64,000 bases of DNA from Gemmatimonas sp. (lineage in GTDB: Bacteria; Gemmatimonadota; Gemmatimonadetes; Gemmatimonadales; Gemmatimonadaceae). Of the stretch, positions 36,532 through 46,377 are shown piece after piece (within the stretch, counting starts at the first letter, position 1; each line of letters opens with the position of its first letter). Where the stretch lies: contig JAABRL010000016.1 of NCBI GenBank assembly GCA_011390935.1, positions 1 to 64,000 on the forward strand, read 5' to 3'. The position numbers and the translations under genes are program-made. The notes beneath the pieces are model-generated. The model saw only the letters and a list, made by a program, of their open reading frames with translations. It searched no databases and had not been told where the DNA came from.

Positions 36532-39500
36532 ATGCGGCGATCGATCTCGCGCATGGGCGCGCAGCTGGCACTGTTGGCCGTGGCGTTGTTCGCCGCTGGC
36601 AGCGAGGCGCAGGCGCAGATGTACTTCGGGCAGAACCAGGTCCAGTACGACCGGTTCCGCTGGCGGGTGATCGAGACCGATCACTTTCTGGTGCATTACT
36701 ACCCCGAGATCGAAGGCGTCGCGCAGGATGCTGCACGCATGGCCGAGCGCTCCTACGCCCGCCTGTCGCGCCTCATGGCCCACCAGTTTGCCGAAAAGAA
36801 GCCGATCCTGCTGTATGGCAGCTCGGCTGATTTTGCGCAGAGCAACGTCTTCGGCGATCTCGGCGAAGGCACCGGCGGTGTCACCGACTTCCTGCGCCAG
36901 CGCATGGCGCAGTTCTTCACGGGCGACATGGGCAGCTTCGAGCACGTGTTCCAGCACGAAATGGTCCACGTGTTTCAGTACGACATCTTCTCGCGCGGCC
37001 GCGCCGGCGCGAACTTCGGCGCGTTGGCGCAGGTGCAGCCGCCGCTCTGGATGATGGAGGGCATGGCGGAGTACTTCTCCATCGGCCCCAAGCACCCCTG
37101 GACCGATGCGTGGGTGCGAGACGCGGTCCTCAACGATGCCTTGCCAAGCATCGAGCAGATGACCGTGCGCCCGGACCTGTACTTCCCGTATCGCTACGGG
37201 TTGTCGGTGTGGCAGTACGTGGGATCGCGCTGGGGTGACGATGTGATCGCCGAGATCATGAACGCGATTCCGAGTGTGGGCATCGAACGCGCGTTTCGCC
37301 GCGAGACCGGGCTTGGCCTCGACGAGCTGAGCCTGCAGTGGACGGAGGCGATGAAGCAGAAGTTCCTCCCCACCGTGGCGCAGTACGATCGGCCGCGCGA
37401 GTTCGCCGAGCCGCTGCTGTCGCAGCGCCTGTCGGGCGGCATGGCCAATCTGTTCGTGGCGCCCGCGCTCTCCCCCGACGGCAAGCTGATCTCGTTCATT
37501 TCGTACGGCGACCTGTCCAAGGGCGAGGTGTTCCCCGACCTGTTTCTGGCGAACGCCGAAACCGGGCGGCGCATCACCCGCCTGGTGAAGTCGAGCACCA
37601 ATCCGGACTTCGAACAGCTGCGCTTCATCTATTCGCAGCCGGCGTTTTCGCAGGACGGCAAGCTGCTGGCGTTCACGGGCCAGCGACGCGGCAAAGATGT
37701 CATGTACATCATGGACGTGGCGCGCCGTCGTGTCATTCGCCGTATCGAGCCGCCCGTCGATCAGGTGCTCAACCCGTCGTTCTCGCCGGACAATCAGCGC
37801 GTGCTCTTTTCCGGGCTCAGCGGCGGGCAGACCGATCTGTGGGTGGCCAATATCGACGGCAGCAACCCGCGGCAGCTCATGCAGGACATGCACGGCGACG
37901 CGCACGCGCAGTGGTCGCCCGACGGCCGCACCATCGCGTTTGCCAGTGACCGAGGCCCCGACACGGACTTCTCGGTGTTGCGCTTCGGTAAGTACCACAT
38001 CTCGCTGCTCGATGTGGAGACGGGAGCGATTCGTGTGATCCCCAACCAGGAAGGGATCAACATCAACCCGCAGTGGGCGCCAGACGGCAAGTCGCTGATC
38101 TTCATCTCCGATCGCACGGGCGTCGCCAACCTGTTCCTGTACGACCTCGAGGACCAGCAGCATTATCAGCTCACGAATGTGCTCGGCGCGATCACGGCAG
38201 TCGCCGAGTACAGTCCGGCAATCACGTGGGCCCGCGACGCCGATGTGTTGGCGTTCGTGTACTACGAGCGCAGCGACCATACGATCTGGCGCATTGACAA
38301 TCCGCGCGCGCTCAAGAAGGCGCCGTTCCAGCCAACGCCGGTGGTGGTGGCGCAGGATTCCGCCGCTGCCCCGCGCGACAGCACGGTGCGGATTGGCACG
38401 CGTCTCGCCGGCGGAGCGCCGCTCCCGCTCGGCACCGCGGCGGACAGCTCGGCCGCGCGACGCTCGTACTATCGCGCGCCGGGGGCTGGCGTCCGGCTCT
38501 CATCCGATGTGCCCGCCGCGGTGCTGGCCACGTCCGTGTCCGGGCCGGTCACGGTGCAGCAGATGCTCGACAGCGCCGACTTCGCGCTCCCCGACACGAG
38601 CGAGATGGTCGACTACCGATACCGCGCGCGATTCTCTCCCGAGTACATCGCGCAGCCCAACATCGGGTACCAGCAGAACGGCTTCGGTCAGGGTGTGTTT
38701 GGTCAGACCACGATCATTCTGGCCGACCTCATGGGCGACCATCAGCTGGCGATCGCGGGTGGACTGAATGGGCAGCTCAGCGACGCACAGGTGTACACCG
38801 GCTACACGTCGCTCGGCCGACGGCTGCAGTACAATCTGTCGATCGCGCAGCAACCGTTCTATCTGCCCGGTGGGGGCGAGTTCGAGCGAATCAACGACAC
38901 GCAGTTTCTCGAGACGAACAACATTCTGCGTCTGGTGCAACGGCAGGTCGGCGGCACCGCCATCTATCCGCTCAACCGCTTCACGCGGTTCGAGTTCGGC
39001 GCCGCGTTCTCGAATACGGACTACCAGTCGTTCCCGTTCTTCCGGCTCGTGGACATTGCCGGCTTCGCGTCACAGTATGAGCGGGGCGAGACGCGCAACC
39101 TGTTGTCAGTCAACAATCTTTCTCCCACGCTGGCGTTCGTGACCGACAACACGCTCATGGGGTTCGTCGGCCCGCTCTCGGGGCGACGCATCCGCATGCA
39201 GGTGGCGCCGCAGTTCGGTGACTGGCAGTGGACCGACTACATGGTGGATGCGCGGGCGTACTACCCGGTGATCTTCAACTACCTCACACTGGCCGCGCGC
39301 TTCACCAGCAGCCTCACGATCGGGCGCGACGAAGCCGTGTTCCCCAAGTGGGTGGGTCGCCCGGACTTCATTCGCGGCTTCAACCAGAGCCAGGCCGGAT
39401 TCGGCTGTGGCGCGATCGCCGGCGGTATCTCGTGCACGGACGACGAAACGGTCGGCAGCCGCGTGGCCTTCGCGAATCTCGAAGCGCGCTTCCCCGTGCT

Positions 39501-39777
39501 GCGTCGTGGCTTCGCGGGCGGCTATTTCGGACTGCCCCCGATTGACGGTCTTGTGTTCTACGATGCGGGGCTGGCCTGGAATCAGGGGCAGACCGTGACG
39601 TGGAATACGCAGGCCAATGCCAACCCCGACACGCAGCGGTCCGTGCTTTCGAGCTACGGCGCTGGTGTGCGCATGAATCTCTTCGGTCTGCTGATTCTGC
39701 GCTGGGACTACGCGATCCCCATCAATCGCCCCGGATCGCGCGGCTTTGGCACCTGGTGGTTTGGCGCGAACTTCTGA
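36532..39777 (+). CDS. Exported gluzincin peptidase - PD40 propeller - outer-membrane barrel fusion
   Basis: 1081 residues. The ATG is preceded by GAGGGG. After a signal peptide ending near E-A-Q-A-Q (about 29), residues about 40-270 form a gluzincin metallopeptidase (peptidase MA-like): H142-E-M-V-H146 is the zinc motif and E176 in M-M-E-G-M-A-E-Y is the likely third ligand. From about 300 to 600, TolB-like repeats follow (S-P-D-G-K, S-P-D-N-Q, S-P-D-G-R, A-P-D-G-K). The last about 400 residues look like a transmembrane beta-barrel ending in F-G-A-N-F. The combination is notable. Confidence 0.75.
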   Translation: MRRSISRMGAQLALLAVALFAAGSEAQAQMYFGQNQVQYDRFRWRVIETDHFLVHYYPEIEGVAQDAARMAERSYARLSRLMAHQFAEKKPILLYGSSADFAQSNVFGDLGEGTGGVTDFLRQRMAQFFTGDMGSFEHVFQHEMVHVFQYDIFSRGRAGANFGALAQVQPPLWMMEGMAEYFSIGPKHPWTDAWVRDAVLNDALPSIEQMTVRPDLYFPYRYGLSVWQYVGSRWGDDVIAEIMNAIPSVGIERAFRRETGLGLDELSLQWTEAMKQKFLPTVAQYDRPREFAEPLLSQRLSGGMANLFVAPALSPDGKLISFISYGDLSKGEVFPDLFLANAETGRRITRLVKSSTNPDFEQLRFIYSQPAFSQDGKLLAFTGQRRGKDVMYIMDVARRRVIRRIEPPVDQVLNPSFSPDNQRVLFSGLSGGQTDLWVANIDGSNPRQLMQDMHGDAHAQWSPDGRTIAFASDRGPDTDFSVLRFGKYHISLLDVETGAIRVIPNQEGININPQWAPDGKSLIFISDRTGVANLFLYDLEDQQHYQLTNVLGAITAVAEYSPAITWARDADVLAFVYYERSDHTIWRIDNPRALKKAPFQPTPVVVAQDSAAAPRDSTVRIGTRLAGGAPLPLGTAADSSAARRSYYRAPGAGVRLSSDVPAAVLATSVSGPVTVQQMLDSADFALPDTSEMVDYRYRARFSPEYIAQPNIGYQQNGFGQGVFGQTTIILADLMGDHQLAIAGGLNGQLSDAQVYTGYTSLGRRLQYNLSIAQQPFYLPGGGEFERINDTQFLETNNILRLVQRQVGGTAIYPLNRFTRFEFGAAFSNTDYQSFPFFRLVDIAGFASQYERGETRNLLSVNNLSPTLAFVTDNTLMGFVGPLSGRRIRMQVAPQFGDWQWTDYMVDARAYYPVIFNYLTLAARFTSSLTIGRDEAVFPKWVGRPDFIRGFNQSQAGFGCGAIAGGISCTDDETVGSRVAFANLEARFPVLRRGFAGGYFGLPPIDGLVFYDAGLAWNQGQTVTWNTQANANPDTQRSVLSSYGAGVRMNLFGLLILRWDYAIPINRPGSRGFGTWWFGANF

Positions 39778-39789
39778 CGAGCGGTCGGG

Positions 39790-39816
39790 CGGGCCTCGCG
39801 ATCATCGCGAGGCCCG
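39790..39816 (+). terminator. Hairpin after the peptidase gene
   Basis: CGGGCCTCGCG (39790-39800) pairs perfectly with CGCGAGGCCCG (39806-39816), loop ATCAT. No T-tract follows. It ends the rsfS-peptidase unit before the SPOR-smc operon. Confidence 0.55.
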
Positions 39817-39885
39817 TCGCACATTGGTGGCCTGCGATGCGCCACGCGTCCCGCTTGGCCCTACCCTGCCCCCCCAGCGGCTCAG

Positions 39886-39893
39886 TAGCTTTC
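39886..39893 (+). promoter_or_regulatory. TAGCTTTC box of the SPOR-smc operon
   Basis: TAGCTTTC at 39886-39893 is identical to the rpsF octamer. Only four bases (CCTG) separate it from the ATG at 39898, so the mRNA may be leaderless. The nearest TTG (39855-39857) is 28 nt upstream, too far for the usual spacing, and a C7 run (39869-39875) lies in that spacer. Confidence 0.45.
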
Positions 39894-39897
39894 CCTG

Positions 39898-41412
39898 ATG
39901 CGCACGCCTCTCGCGTGGGCGCTGCTCGTCGTGTTGTCCGCCTGTGCCGATCGGCCTGAGCGAGCCGACGGAGCTGGCGCCCTTGCCCCCATTCCCGCCG
40001 GTCCAGACCCTGTCGTCCTGCGCGTGTCGCAGGGCGGTGGCCTCGTGACCGCTGTCAGCTACCCCGGCCTCGACTCGGTGGTGTGGCGTTCGTCCTTCCG
40101 CGTACCGCCGCTGGCACGCGCGCTTGGCTACGATCCCGAAGACGGCTACTTCACCGCGGTGGACACGTCAGGACGGCCAGTGCGCCTCGACCTGCGCCTC
40201 GGCGCAGTCGCCATTCCGGGCAGCGCTGGTGGCCAGGGGCACGCCAGCGCCGATGGCGGCACCCTGTTTGCCATCAACGTCGACGGCGATGTGGCGCGCT
40301 ACACCCCGATCGGCGATCGCTGGAGTCTGACGGTCACCGCCGAGGCGATCATCCCGCTACGCGACGGGTCGCTCATGATGGCGCAGCGCGACGAGACCGA
40401 TCGACTGCTGTTGCGTCGCGTGCGTCCGCCCGACAGCGTGGTGGTGGATTCGCTGGTGGTCACGGTGCCGGCGGCACTCGGCACCGTGCAAGGCGTCGCG
40501 CTCGGCGACCGCGTGTTCCTGTCGGCGGGGGCACACCTGCTGTCGATGCGCACGCGCGAGTTTGCACAGGACGTCGAGGTTGATATCGGTGGGACGATTG
40601 CGGCGTTTGTGCCGTCCCCGAGTGGCGACCGCGTGTTCGTGATCGCCGAGGGGCGCAATGACGTGAGCGTGGTCGACCGGTTCGCCGGAAAAGTGGCCTC
40701 CCGCATCGAGTTGCCGGGGGTACCGCTCGGACTGCGTGTCGATCCGCTCGGGCGCGCGTTGCTCGTACGCGGTGCAGATGACGTGGTGTGGGTGATCGAC
40801 GTCGGGACGGCCGAACTTGTCGGCGCGGTGCGTTCCGCCTGGCGCGGCGACCTGCCGCTGGTGCTGCCGGACGGTCTCCTCGCGCTGGTGCACGGAGACA
40901 CCGTGGCGCTGACCTCGTCGATCGATCTTGGTCTGGTTCGTGCCTTGCCAGAGGGCGCGAAGGATTTCTGGTATGCCATGCGCTGGAACGGCTTCCGCCC
41001 ACGTGCGACCGGGCTGGACGAGCCGGTGCGCTTTCGCGCATCTGGCGAGAGTGCCCGATCGAGCGGCGCACCGTCGCTAGGCGCCTCAGCGGGCGAGGAT
41101 TCGACCGCGCCGGCAGCGTTGGCGGACAGCAGCGCGGTTGCACGTGACACAGCGGCCGGTGTTGTCGTCGCTCCCCCACGACGCGCGGCCGTGTTCACCG
41201 TGCAGCTGGCGGCCGTGCTGACCGAAGCGCTGGCGCAGCAGGCGGCGAGCGGGATCGAAGTGGATGGACGTCGCCCGCGCATCTCGACATCGGTTCGCGA
41301 TGGACGCACGCTCTACCGCGTGGTGCTCGGCCCGTATTCGTCGCGTGACGAAGCCGAGCGTGTCGGCCAGTCCACTGGACGCACCTACTGGGTGTTCGAG
41401 GGCGCACCATGA
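39898..41412 (+). CDS. SPOR-domain lipoprotein with propeller-like region
   Basis: 504 residues. The signal peptide ends in the lipobox L-S-A-C (about 16). Residues about 35-360 look like a beta-propeller made of YVTN-type blades (V-F-V-I-A-E-G-R-N-D-V-S-V-V-D, V-V-W-V-I-D-V-G-T-A-E-L). After an Ala/Ser-rich linker, the last about 70 residues match SPOR: F-T-V-Q-L-A-A-V to L-Y-R-V-V-L-G-P-Y-S-S-R-D-E-A-E. SPOR domains bind denuded peptidoglycan glycan at division sites. First gene of the smc operon; ATGA overlap with the next. Confidence 0.75.
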   Translation: MRTPLAWALLVVLSACADRPERADGAGALAPIPAGPDPVVLRVSQGGGLVTAVSYPGLDSVVWRSSFRVPPLARALGYDPEDGYFTAVDTSGRPVRLDLRLGAVAIPGSAGGQGHASADGGTLFAINVDGDVARYTPIGDRWSLTVTAEAIIPLRDGSLMMAQRDETDRLLLRRVRPPDSVVVDSLVVTVPAALGTVQGVALGDRVFLSAGAHLLSMRTREFAQDVEVDIGGTIAAFVPSPSGDRVFVIAEGRNDVSVVDRFAGKVASRIELPGVPLGLRVDPLGRALLVRGADDVVWVIDVGTAELVGAVRSAWRGDLPLVLPDGLLALVHGDTVALTSSIDLGLVRALPEGAKDFWYAMRWNGFRPRATGLDEPVRFRASGESARSSGAPSLGASAGEDSTAPAALADSSAVARDTAAGVVVAPPRRAAVFTVQLAAVLTEALAQQAASGIEVDGRRPRISTSVRDGRTLYRVVLGPYSSRDEAERVGQSTGRTYWVFEGAP

Positions 41413-42788
41413 CGCCGCTCGATCAAGCGTGGGTACAGGCGGAAGCACGTCGCCTTGCACCGCTGCTTGAAGGGGAGCACGCGGTGGTCGTGAGTGGGCC
41501 TGACGTGGTGGCCGCAGCAGCCGTCGCGCTGGCGTTGGCGCAGGTACACGGCGCCACGCGCCGTGTGGCCGTGGCCGATCTCGTGGGGGACGTGGCCCCG
41601 CTGCTGGCCGCCGTGAACGCTGGCCCCGATGACGATCCGCACGGCATCGCCGACAGCTTTCTCTACGGCGTTTCGCTGAACAAGATCGCGCGCCCCATCG
41701 ATGCGGCGGGCAGCGTGTTCGTGATGCCCAGCGGCACGGAAGCGGTGGCGCTCGAAGCCGTGTACAGCAACGAACGGTGGCGGCGCCTTGCGGCCGGTTT
41801 TCAGCAGGTGGGTGCCCTGCTGCTGCTCGTGGCCGTGCGCGACGTCCCAGGCTTCGAGTCGTTGTGTCAATACGCGGGTGCGCTGCTCCCAGTAGGTGAA
41901 CGGACGGCGCCCGCGCTTGGCGATGTGCGCGTCTTGTGGATCGCGCCGCCTCCGCCGCCGCCCGACGAGGTGCGCAAGGTGGAGCGCGCGAAAACGGTGG
42001 CCGCCGAAGATGAAGGGCAGCGCCGCAGCCGGTTGTTCGCTTCGCTCGCCGCAGCGGCGGCCGTTGTGCTCGCCGTGCTGTGGTCGTGGCCGACGCTGCA
42101 GGCGCGCTTCTTTTCGAATGCCGAGTCGGGCGCAGCAACCGCGGACAGCACGTCAGTCGTTGCGAGCAACGCGGGCACGCTCGAGACGCCGGACGCCACC
42201 GAGATTCCAGACACGATTGCGGTGGCCGACGCGCCAGCGCTCTCGGCCACGGATACCGGTCCGGCGCGGACGCGCTCGGGTCCGCTGGTGGTGGCCAACC
42301 CGGAAGACTCGGCCAGCATCGCGCAGTTCGCGGTGTACTTCGTGAATGCCAACACACTCGAACAGGCGCAACCACCGGCCAACGTGGAAGCCCTCGGTGC
42401 GGTCGCGATTTCGCCCGTGCTGGATGGCGCCAACAATACACGGTGGTTTCGTGTGACCGTGGGCGCCGGCACCGATAGCGCACAGGCCGTCGCGCTGCTG
42501 ACCCGCCTGCGCGACGCGGGCGAAGTGGGCGCAACGTCCGGGAGCATTCTGCGCCTGCCGTACGGCTTTCGGCTTGAACGTGGACTGGCGGTGAGCGCCG
42601 TGCCGCAGAGCATCGCGCGATGGACGCAGCGGGGCATCTACGCGTATGCGCTTCGCCAGACCGATGGTACGGTCACTCTTTATACCGGCGCGTTCCGGAC
42701 GCCTGCTCAGGCGACCCTGCTTGCCGATTCGCTGCAGCAGGCGGGCATCCCGCCGACGTTGGTTTACAGAACGGGGAGAACTTTCTAG
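41409..42788 (+). CDS. Degenerate BY-kinase/ParA-fold protein with TM and SPOR domain
   Basis: 459 residues. The first about 180 residues follow the pattern of CpsD/CapB-type tyrosine kinases and ParA relatives (H-G-I-A-D-S-F-L-Y-G-V-S-L-N-K-I-A near 78-94 and V-F-V-M-P-S-G near 103-109) but the P-loop position reads V-S-G-P-D-V-V-A-A-A with no GKS/T, so ATP binding is doubtful. One membrane segment lies at about 209-226. The last about 65 residues (Y-A-L-R-Q-T-D-G-T-V to L-V-Y-R-T-G) match SPOR. The topology puts the SPOR domain in the periplasm. ATGA overlap before, TAGTG overlap with smc after. Confidence 0.6.
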   Translation: MTPLDQAWVQAEARRLAPLLEGEHAVVVSGPDVVAAAAVALALAQVHGATRRVAVADLVGDVAPLLAAVNAGPDDDPHGIADSFLYGVSLNKIARPIDAAGSVFVMPSGTEAVALEAVYSNERWRRLAAGFQQVGALLLLVAVRDVPGFESLCQYAGALLPVGERTAPALGDVRVLWIAPPPPPPDEVRKVERAKTVAAEDEGQRRSRLFASLAAAAAVVLAVLWSWPTLQARFFSNAESGAATADSTSVVASNAGTLETPDATEIPDTIAVADAPALSATDTGPARTRSGPLVVANPEDSASIAQFAVYFVNANTLEQAQPPANVEALGAVAISPVLDGANNTRWFRVTVGAGTDSAQAVALLTRLRDAGEVGATSGSILRLPYGFRLERGLAVSAVPQSIARWTQRGIYAYALRQTDGTVTLYTGAFRTPAQATLLADSLQQAGIPPTLVYRTGRTF

Positions 42789-45700
42789 TGCGGTTGACGA
42801 AGCTCGAAGTGCATGGATTCAAGGCGTTTGCCGATCACACGGAGTTCGTGTTCGATCGCGGCGTCACCGCCATTGTGGGACCCAACGGCTGCGGCAAGTC
42901 GAACGTGTCCGACTCGGTGCGATGGGTGCTTGGTGAGCAGCGCGCGCGCGTGATGCGCGGCGCCAAGATGGAGGACGTCATTTTCCACGGCTCGTCGGCA
43001 CGCAAGCCGGTGAACATGGCCGAAGTGTCGTTGCACTTCGACAATACCGACGGTGATCTGCCCGTGCCGTTCAAGGAAGTGGTGCTCACGCGTCGCCTGA
43101 TGCGCACGGGCGAGAGCGAGTATCTGCTCAACCGTGCGCCGTGTCGTTTGCGCGACATTCAGGATCTCGTGCGCGGTACCGGGTTGGGCGCCGATTCCGG
43201 CGTGGTGATCGAGAGCAAGATGATCGATGCCCTGCTCTCCGATCGCCCCGACGACCGTCGCGAGCTGTTCGAAGAAGCGGCCGGTGTGGGGCTGTATCGC
43301 GATCGCCGTCGTAGCGCGGAACGTCGCCTCGATGAAACGACCGTCGATCTGTCGCGCCTCGATGACCTGATCAGTGAAGTGCAGAGTCAGGTGCGATCGC
43401 TTTCGCGTCAGCGTCGGCGCGCCGAGCGGCACGCTGAACTCACGAGCCGTCGCTTCACGGTCGATATCGCGCTGGCGACGCGTGAGATGGCCGAGTGGCG
43501 TGAAGAGCTCGATTCACTCGCCGGCCGGCTCGAAGATTTGCGCACGCAGCTGCCAGGATCGGAAGAGGCGATCCGCTCGGCCGAAGGAGAACGCGAGCAG
43601 GCGCATGGCGCGCGTGCCGCGGCCGAAGCGAATCGCGGCGAAGTGTCGCGGCTCACCGGCGAACAGCGGGAGCGCACGCTGCGCCTCGAGCGTGAACTGG
43701 CCGTGGCGGAAGAGCGGCAGCGCAGCACGGAAGCGCGGCGCGCACGTGCCGAGCAGGAGCGCGTGGAAGGCGAAGCCTTCGGACAGCGCCTGCGCGATGA
43801 TCGCGAAAAGGCCGCCACTGATCGCACCACGCTCGAGCAGGAGCTGGCGGAGGCCGGCGAGGCGCTCTCGGAGCGGGTGGAAGCCGAAGAAGAAGCACGC
43901 GCGATCGTGCAGCGCGCGCGTCAGTCGCTTGAGGCCCTCGAAAAGGATGCGCGGTCACACCGCGATCAGGCACGCCGTCTCGAGCTCGATCGTGAGGGCG
44001 CGGTGCGTGATCGCGGCGAAACCCAGCAGCGGCTCGAAACGCTGGAGCGCGAACGTGAGCAGCTGTCCGATCAGTTCGATGCGACCGAGCGTGAACTGGT
44101 GCGCGCGCGTGAACAGCTTGAGCTGCTCGGCGCGGAAGTGCTGGAAGCGCAGCAGGCGCTCGAAGGCGCGCGCGTGGCCGCGGCGGCCGCCCGCACGACT
44201 GATGCCGAAACACGCGCCCTGCTGGCGCGCAGCGTGGAGACGCACACCTCACTCGAGGGCCAGGTCTCGGCGCTCGAGCGGCTCGAGCGTGAGCGGGTCG
44301 GCCTTGCACCCAGCGCGCAGCGTCTGCTCAAGGATCGTGACACGTTTGGCGAGGGCGCGGTCCTTGGCCCACTCACCGATTTCCTCACCGCCGATGGTGA
44401 CGCGGCGCGGTTGGTGGAGCGGTATCTCGGGGCGACGCTGCACGCCGTGGTCGTGCGCGATGCCGCCGCGGCCGACGCGGTGCGGCGCTGGCATGCGACG
44501 GCCAACCCCGGCCCGCTGCTGCTGCTGCCGCTCGACGCCGTGTCGTCGATCACGACGACGGATCGCGCGGACGACCTCGCGTCGTCGGTGCAGGCGGCCG
44601 GGCCTGCCGCAGCGTGGGTACGCGCGTTGCTGGGTCAGGTGCAGACGCAGGATGGCGGTGACGCGTTCGTGGACGCGCGTGGTGCGGTGTTTCTCCCCGG
44701 CACGAGCGCGGGTCCCGGACCACTGCAGCGCCGCGCCGAACTGACCACGTTGCGCGAACGCCTTGACCGTGCGGCCGCCGAACGTGAAGCGGCACAGTCT
44801 GCGTCCGAAGCGGCCCGTGAAGCGCTGGCGATGGCCGATCGTGATCAACATCAGGCCACGGAGGCGAGCGCGCGCGCCCAACAGCAGTCGCGTCGTGCCG
44901 AAGAGACGGTGCGCGAAGTGGAGCGTCGACTCGAGCGGGTCACCCGCGAGCTGCAGCAGTCCACCGCGCTGACGGAACGGCTGACCACGCGCATCAGCGA
45001 ACTCGACGAGCGCGCCGCCGGACTGGGTGCACAGCTCGAGGCGCTCGAATCGCGGGCGGGGGAAGCCGATGCGGCGATCGCCGAATCGCGCGGTGTGTTG
45101 GCCGAGGCCGAGTCGGCGCTCGAAGAAGCGCGTGAAGCGCGGGCCACGTGGCAGGTGTCGCAGGCGCAAGCGCAGGCGCGCCTGACAGTGGCGCGCGATC
45201 GCGAGCGGCGCCTCGATGAAGAAGACAGCACCGCTGCGGCGCGGCTCGCAGCGCTCGCGAAGGAGCTGCACTCGTTGGCTGATGCGGATCAGGCGCTCGC
45301 ACAGCAGCTCGTCGAGTGGCAGGGGCAGATCGAAGCCGAACAGGGCGCGTTGCGTGATGCCGAAGCGCAGCTGGCGCGCGCCGAACAGGCGGTACGGGAT
45401 ACGTCCGAGGCGCTGGACGCGGCTGAACGCCTGCTCGACGAAGCACACCGCGCGCATTCATCCGTCGGCGATGCGCTCCACCATGCCGAGCTGCGCTTCA
45501 CCGACCTGTCGGGACGCCGTGAAGCGATTCGGCAGCGCCTCGAAACGGAGTGGCGTCGTCCGCTGGAGGAGTTGCTGGCCGATGCCGAAGAGTTGGCCGT
45601 GGAGACGGATGCGCTGCGCGTGGAAGCGACCGAGTTGCGCGATGCGCTCGATGCGCTCGGTGCGGTGAATCCGCTCGCCATCGAAGAGCACGAGGAAGAG

Positions 45701-46339
45701 CAGCGCCGTCTCGAGTTCCTGACGGGGCAGCGTAACGACCTCGTGGCCGCCAAGCAGTCGCTGCATCAGGCGATTCGTGAAATCGACAGCACGGCGCGTG
45801 AACTGTTTCTCGTCACGTTCGGGCAGGTGCGCGAGAACTTCCGACAGATCTTCCAGACGCTGTTCGGGGGGGGTGAGTGCGACCTGCGCCTCGAGAATCC
45901 GGACTCGCCGCTCGATTGCGACATCGAGGTGCACGCGTCACCGCGCGGCAAGCGCACGCAGCGCATTCACCTGCTGTCCAGCGGTGAACGCGCGCTGGTG
46001 GCGCTGTCGCTGCTGTTCGGCATCTTCCTCACGAAGCCGAGCCCGTTCTGCCTGCTGGACGAAGTGGACGCACCGCTCGACGACCAGAACATCGGACGTT
46101 TCGTGCGCATGCTGAATCAGTTCAAGACCAACACGCAGTTCATCGTGATCACGCACAATCCGCGCACCACGACGGAAGCAGCCGATGCCGTGTACGGCGT
46201 GACGATGCAGGAGCCGGGTGTGTCATCGATCGTGAGCGTGCGCATGCGCGGCGCGGCGGTGGATGAGACGCCGGCGGCCACGGCGAACAGCGCCTCCGTC
46301 GACGACGACGCGCCCGAACCCGCGGCCACCCCGTCCTGA
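42788..46339 (+). CDS. smc: Chromosome partition protein SMC
   Basis: 1183 residues from the GTG at 42788, one base overlapping the previous stop. The frame runs on upstream inside the preceding gene but M-R-L-T-K-L-E-V-H-G-F-K-A-F is the family start. Walker A G-P-N-G-C-G-K-S-N is near 32-40. Long Arg/Glu-rich coiled coils flank a hinge (about 500-640). The C-terminal head has the signature L-S-S-G-E-R-A-L and Walker B C-L-L-D-E-V-D-A-P-L-D. SMC compacts and segregates the chromosome with ScpA and ScpB, which are not in this window. Confidence 0.97.
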   Translation: MRLTKLEVHGFKAFADHTEFVFDRGVTAIVGPNGCGKSNVSDSVRWVLGEQRARVMRGAKMEDVIFHGSSARKPVNMAEVSLHFDNTDGDLPVPFKEVVLTRRLMRTGESEYLLNRAPCRLRDIQDLVRGTGLGADSGVVIESKMIDALLSDRPDDRRELFEEAAGVGLYRDRRRSAERRLDETTVDLSRLDDLISEVQSQVRSLSRQRRRAERHAELTSRRFTVDIALATREMAEWREELDSLAGRLEDLRTQLPGSEEAIRSAEGEREQAHGARAAAEANRGEVSRLTGEQRERTLRLERELAVAEERQRSTEARRARAEQERVEGEAFGQRLRDDREKAATDRTTLEQELAEAGEALSERVEAEEEARAIVQRARQSLEALEKDARSHRDQARRLELDREGAVRDRGETQQRLETLEREREQLSDQFDATERELVRAREQLELLGAEVLEAQQALEGARVAAAAARTTDAETRALLARSVETHTSLEGQVSALERLERERVGLAPSAQRLLKDRDTFGEGAVLGPLTDFLTADGDAARLVERYLGATLHAVVVRDAAAADAVRRWHATANPGPLLLLPLDAVSSITTTDRADDLASSVQAAGPAAAWVRALLGQVQTQDGGDAFVDARGAVFLPGTSAGPGPLQRRAELTTLRERLDRAAAEREAAQSASEAAREALAMADRDQHQATEASARAQQQSRRAEETVREVERRLERVTRELQQSTALTERLTTRISELDERAAGLGAQLEALESRAGEADAAIAESRGVLAEAESALEEAREARATWQVSQAQAQARLTVARDRERRLDEEDSTAAARLAALAKELHSLADADQALAQQLVEWQGQIEAEQGALRDAEAQLARAEQAVRDTSEALDAAERLLDEAHRAHSSVGDALHHAELRFTDLSGRREAIRQRLETEWRRPLEELLADAEELAVETDALRVEATELRDALDALGAVNPLAIEEHEEEQRRLEFLTGQRNDLVAAKQSLHQAIREIDSTARELFLVTFGQVRENFRQIFQTLFGGGECDLRLENPDSPLDCDIEVHASPRGKRTQRIHLLSSGERALVALSLLFGIFLTKPSPFCLLDEVDAPLDDQNIGRFVRMLNQFKTNTQFIVITHNPRTTTEAADAVYGVTMQEPGVSSIVSVRMRGAAVDETPAATANSASVDDDAPEPAATPS

Positions 46340-46377
46340 TGGGCGGACCCGACCGCCGGTGTGGAGGGTGGGCGCGC

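Noticed and set aside
36256-38280. A 674-codon open frame on the minus strand opposite rsfS and the peptidase gene
   Set aside because: Antisense shadow, with low-complexity composition and no start-region signals. The plus-strand protein has a signal peptide and intact catalytic motifs.
42620-42787. A longer smc protein starting upstream inside the preceding gene
   Set aside because: These 56 residues overlap the SPOR gene in another frame and have no similarity to SMC. The family start M-R-L-T-K-L-E-V-H-G-F-K sits exactly at the GTG after the stop overlap.
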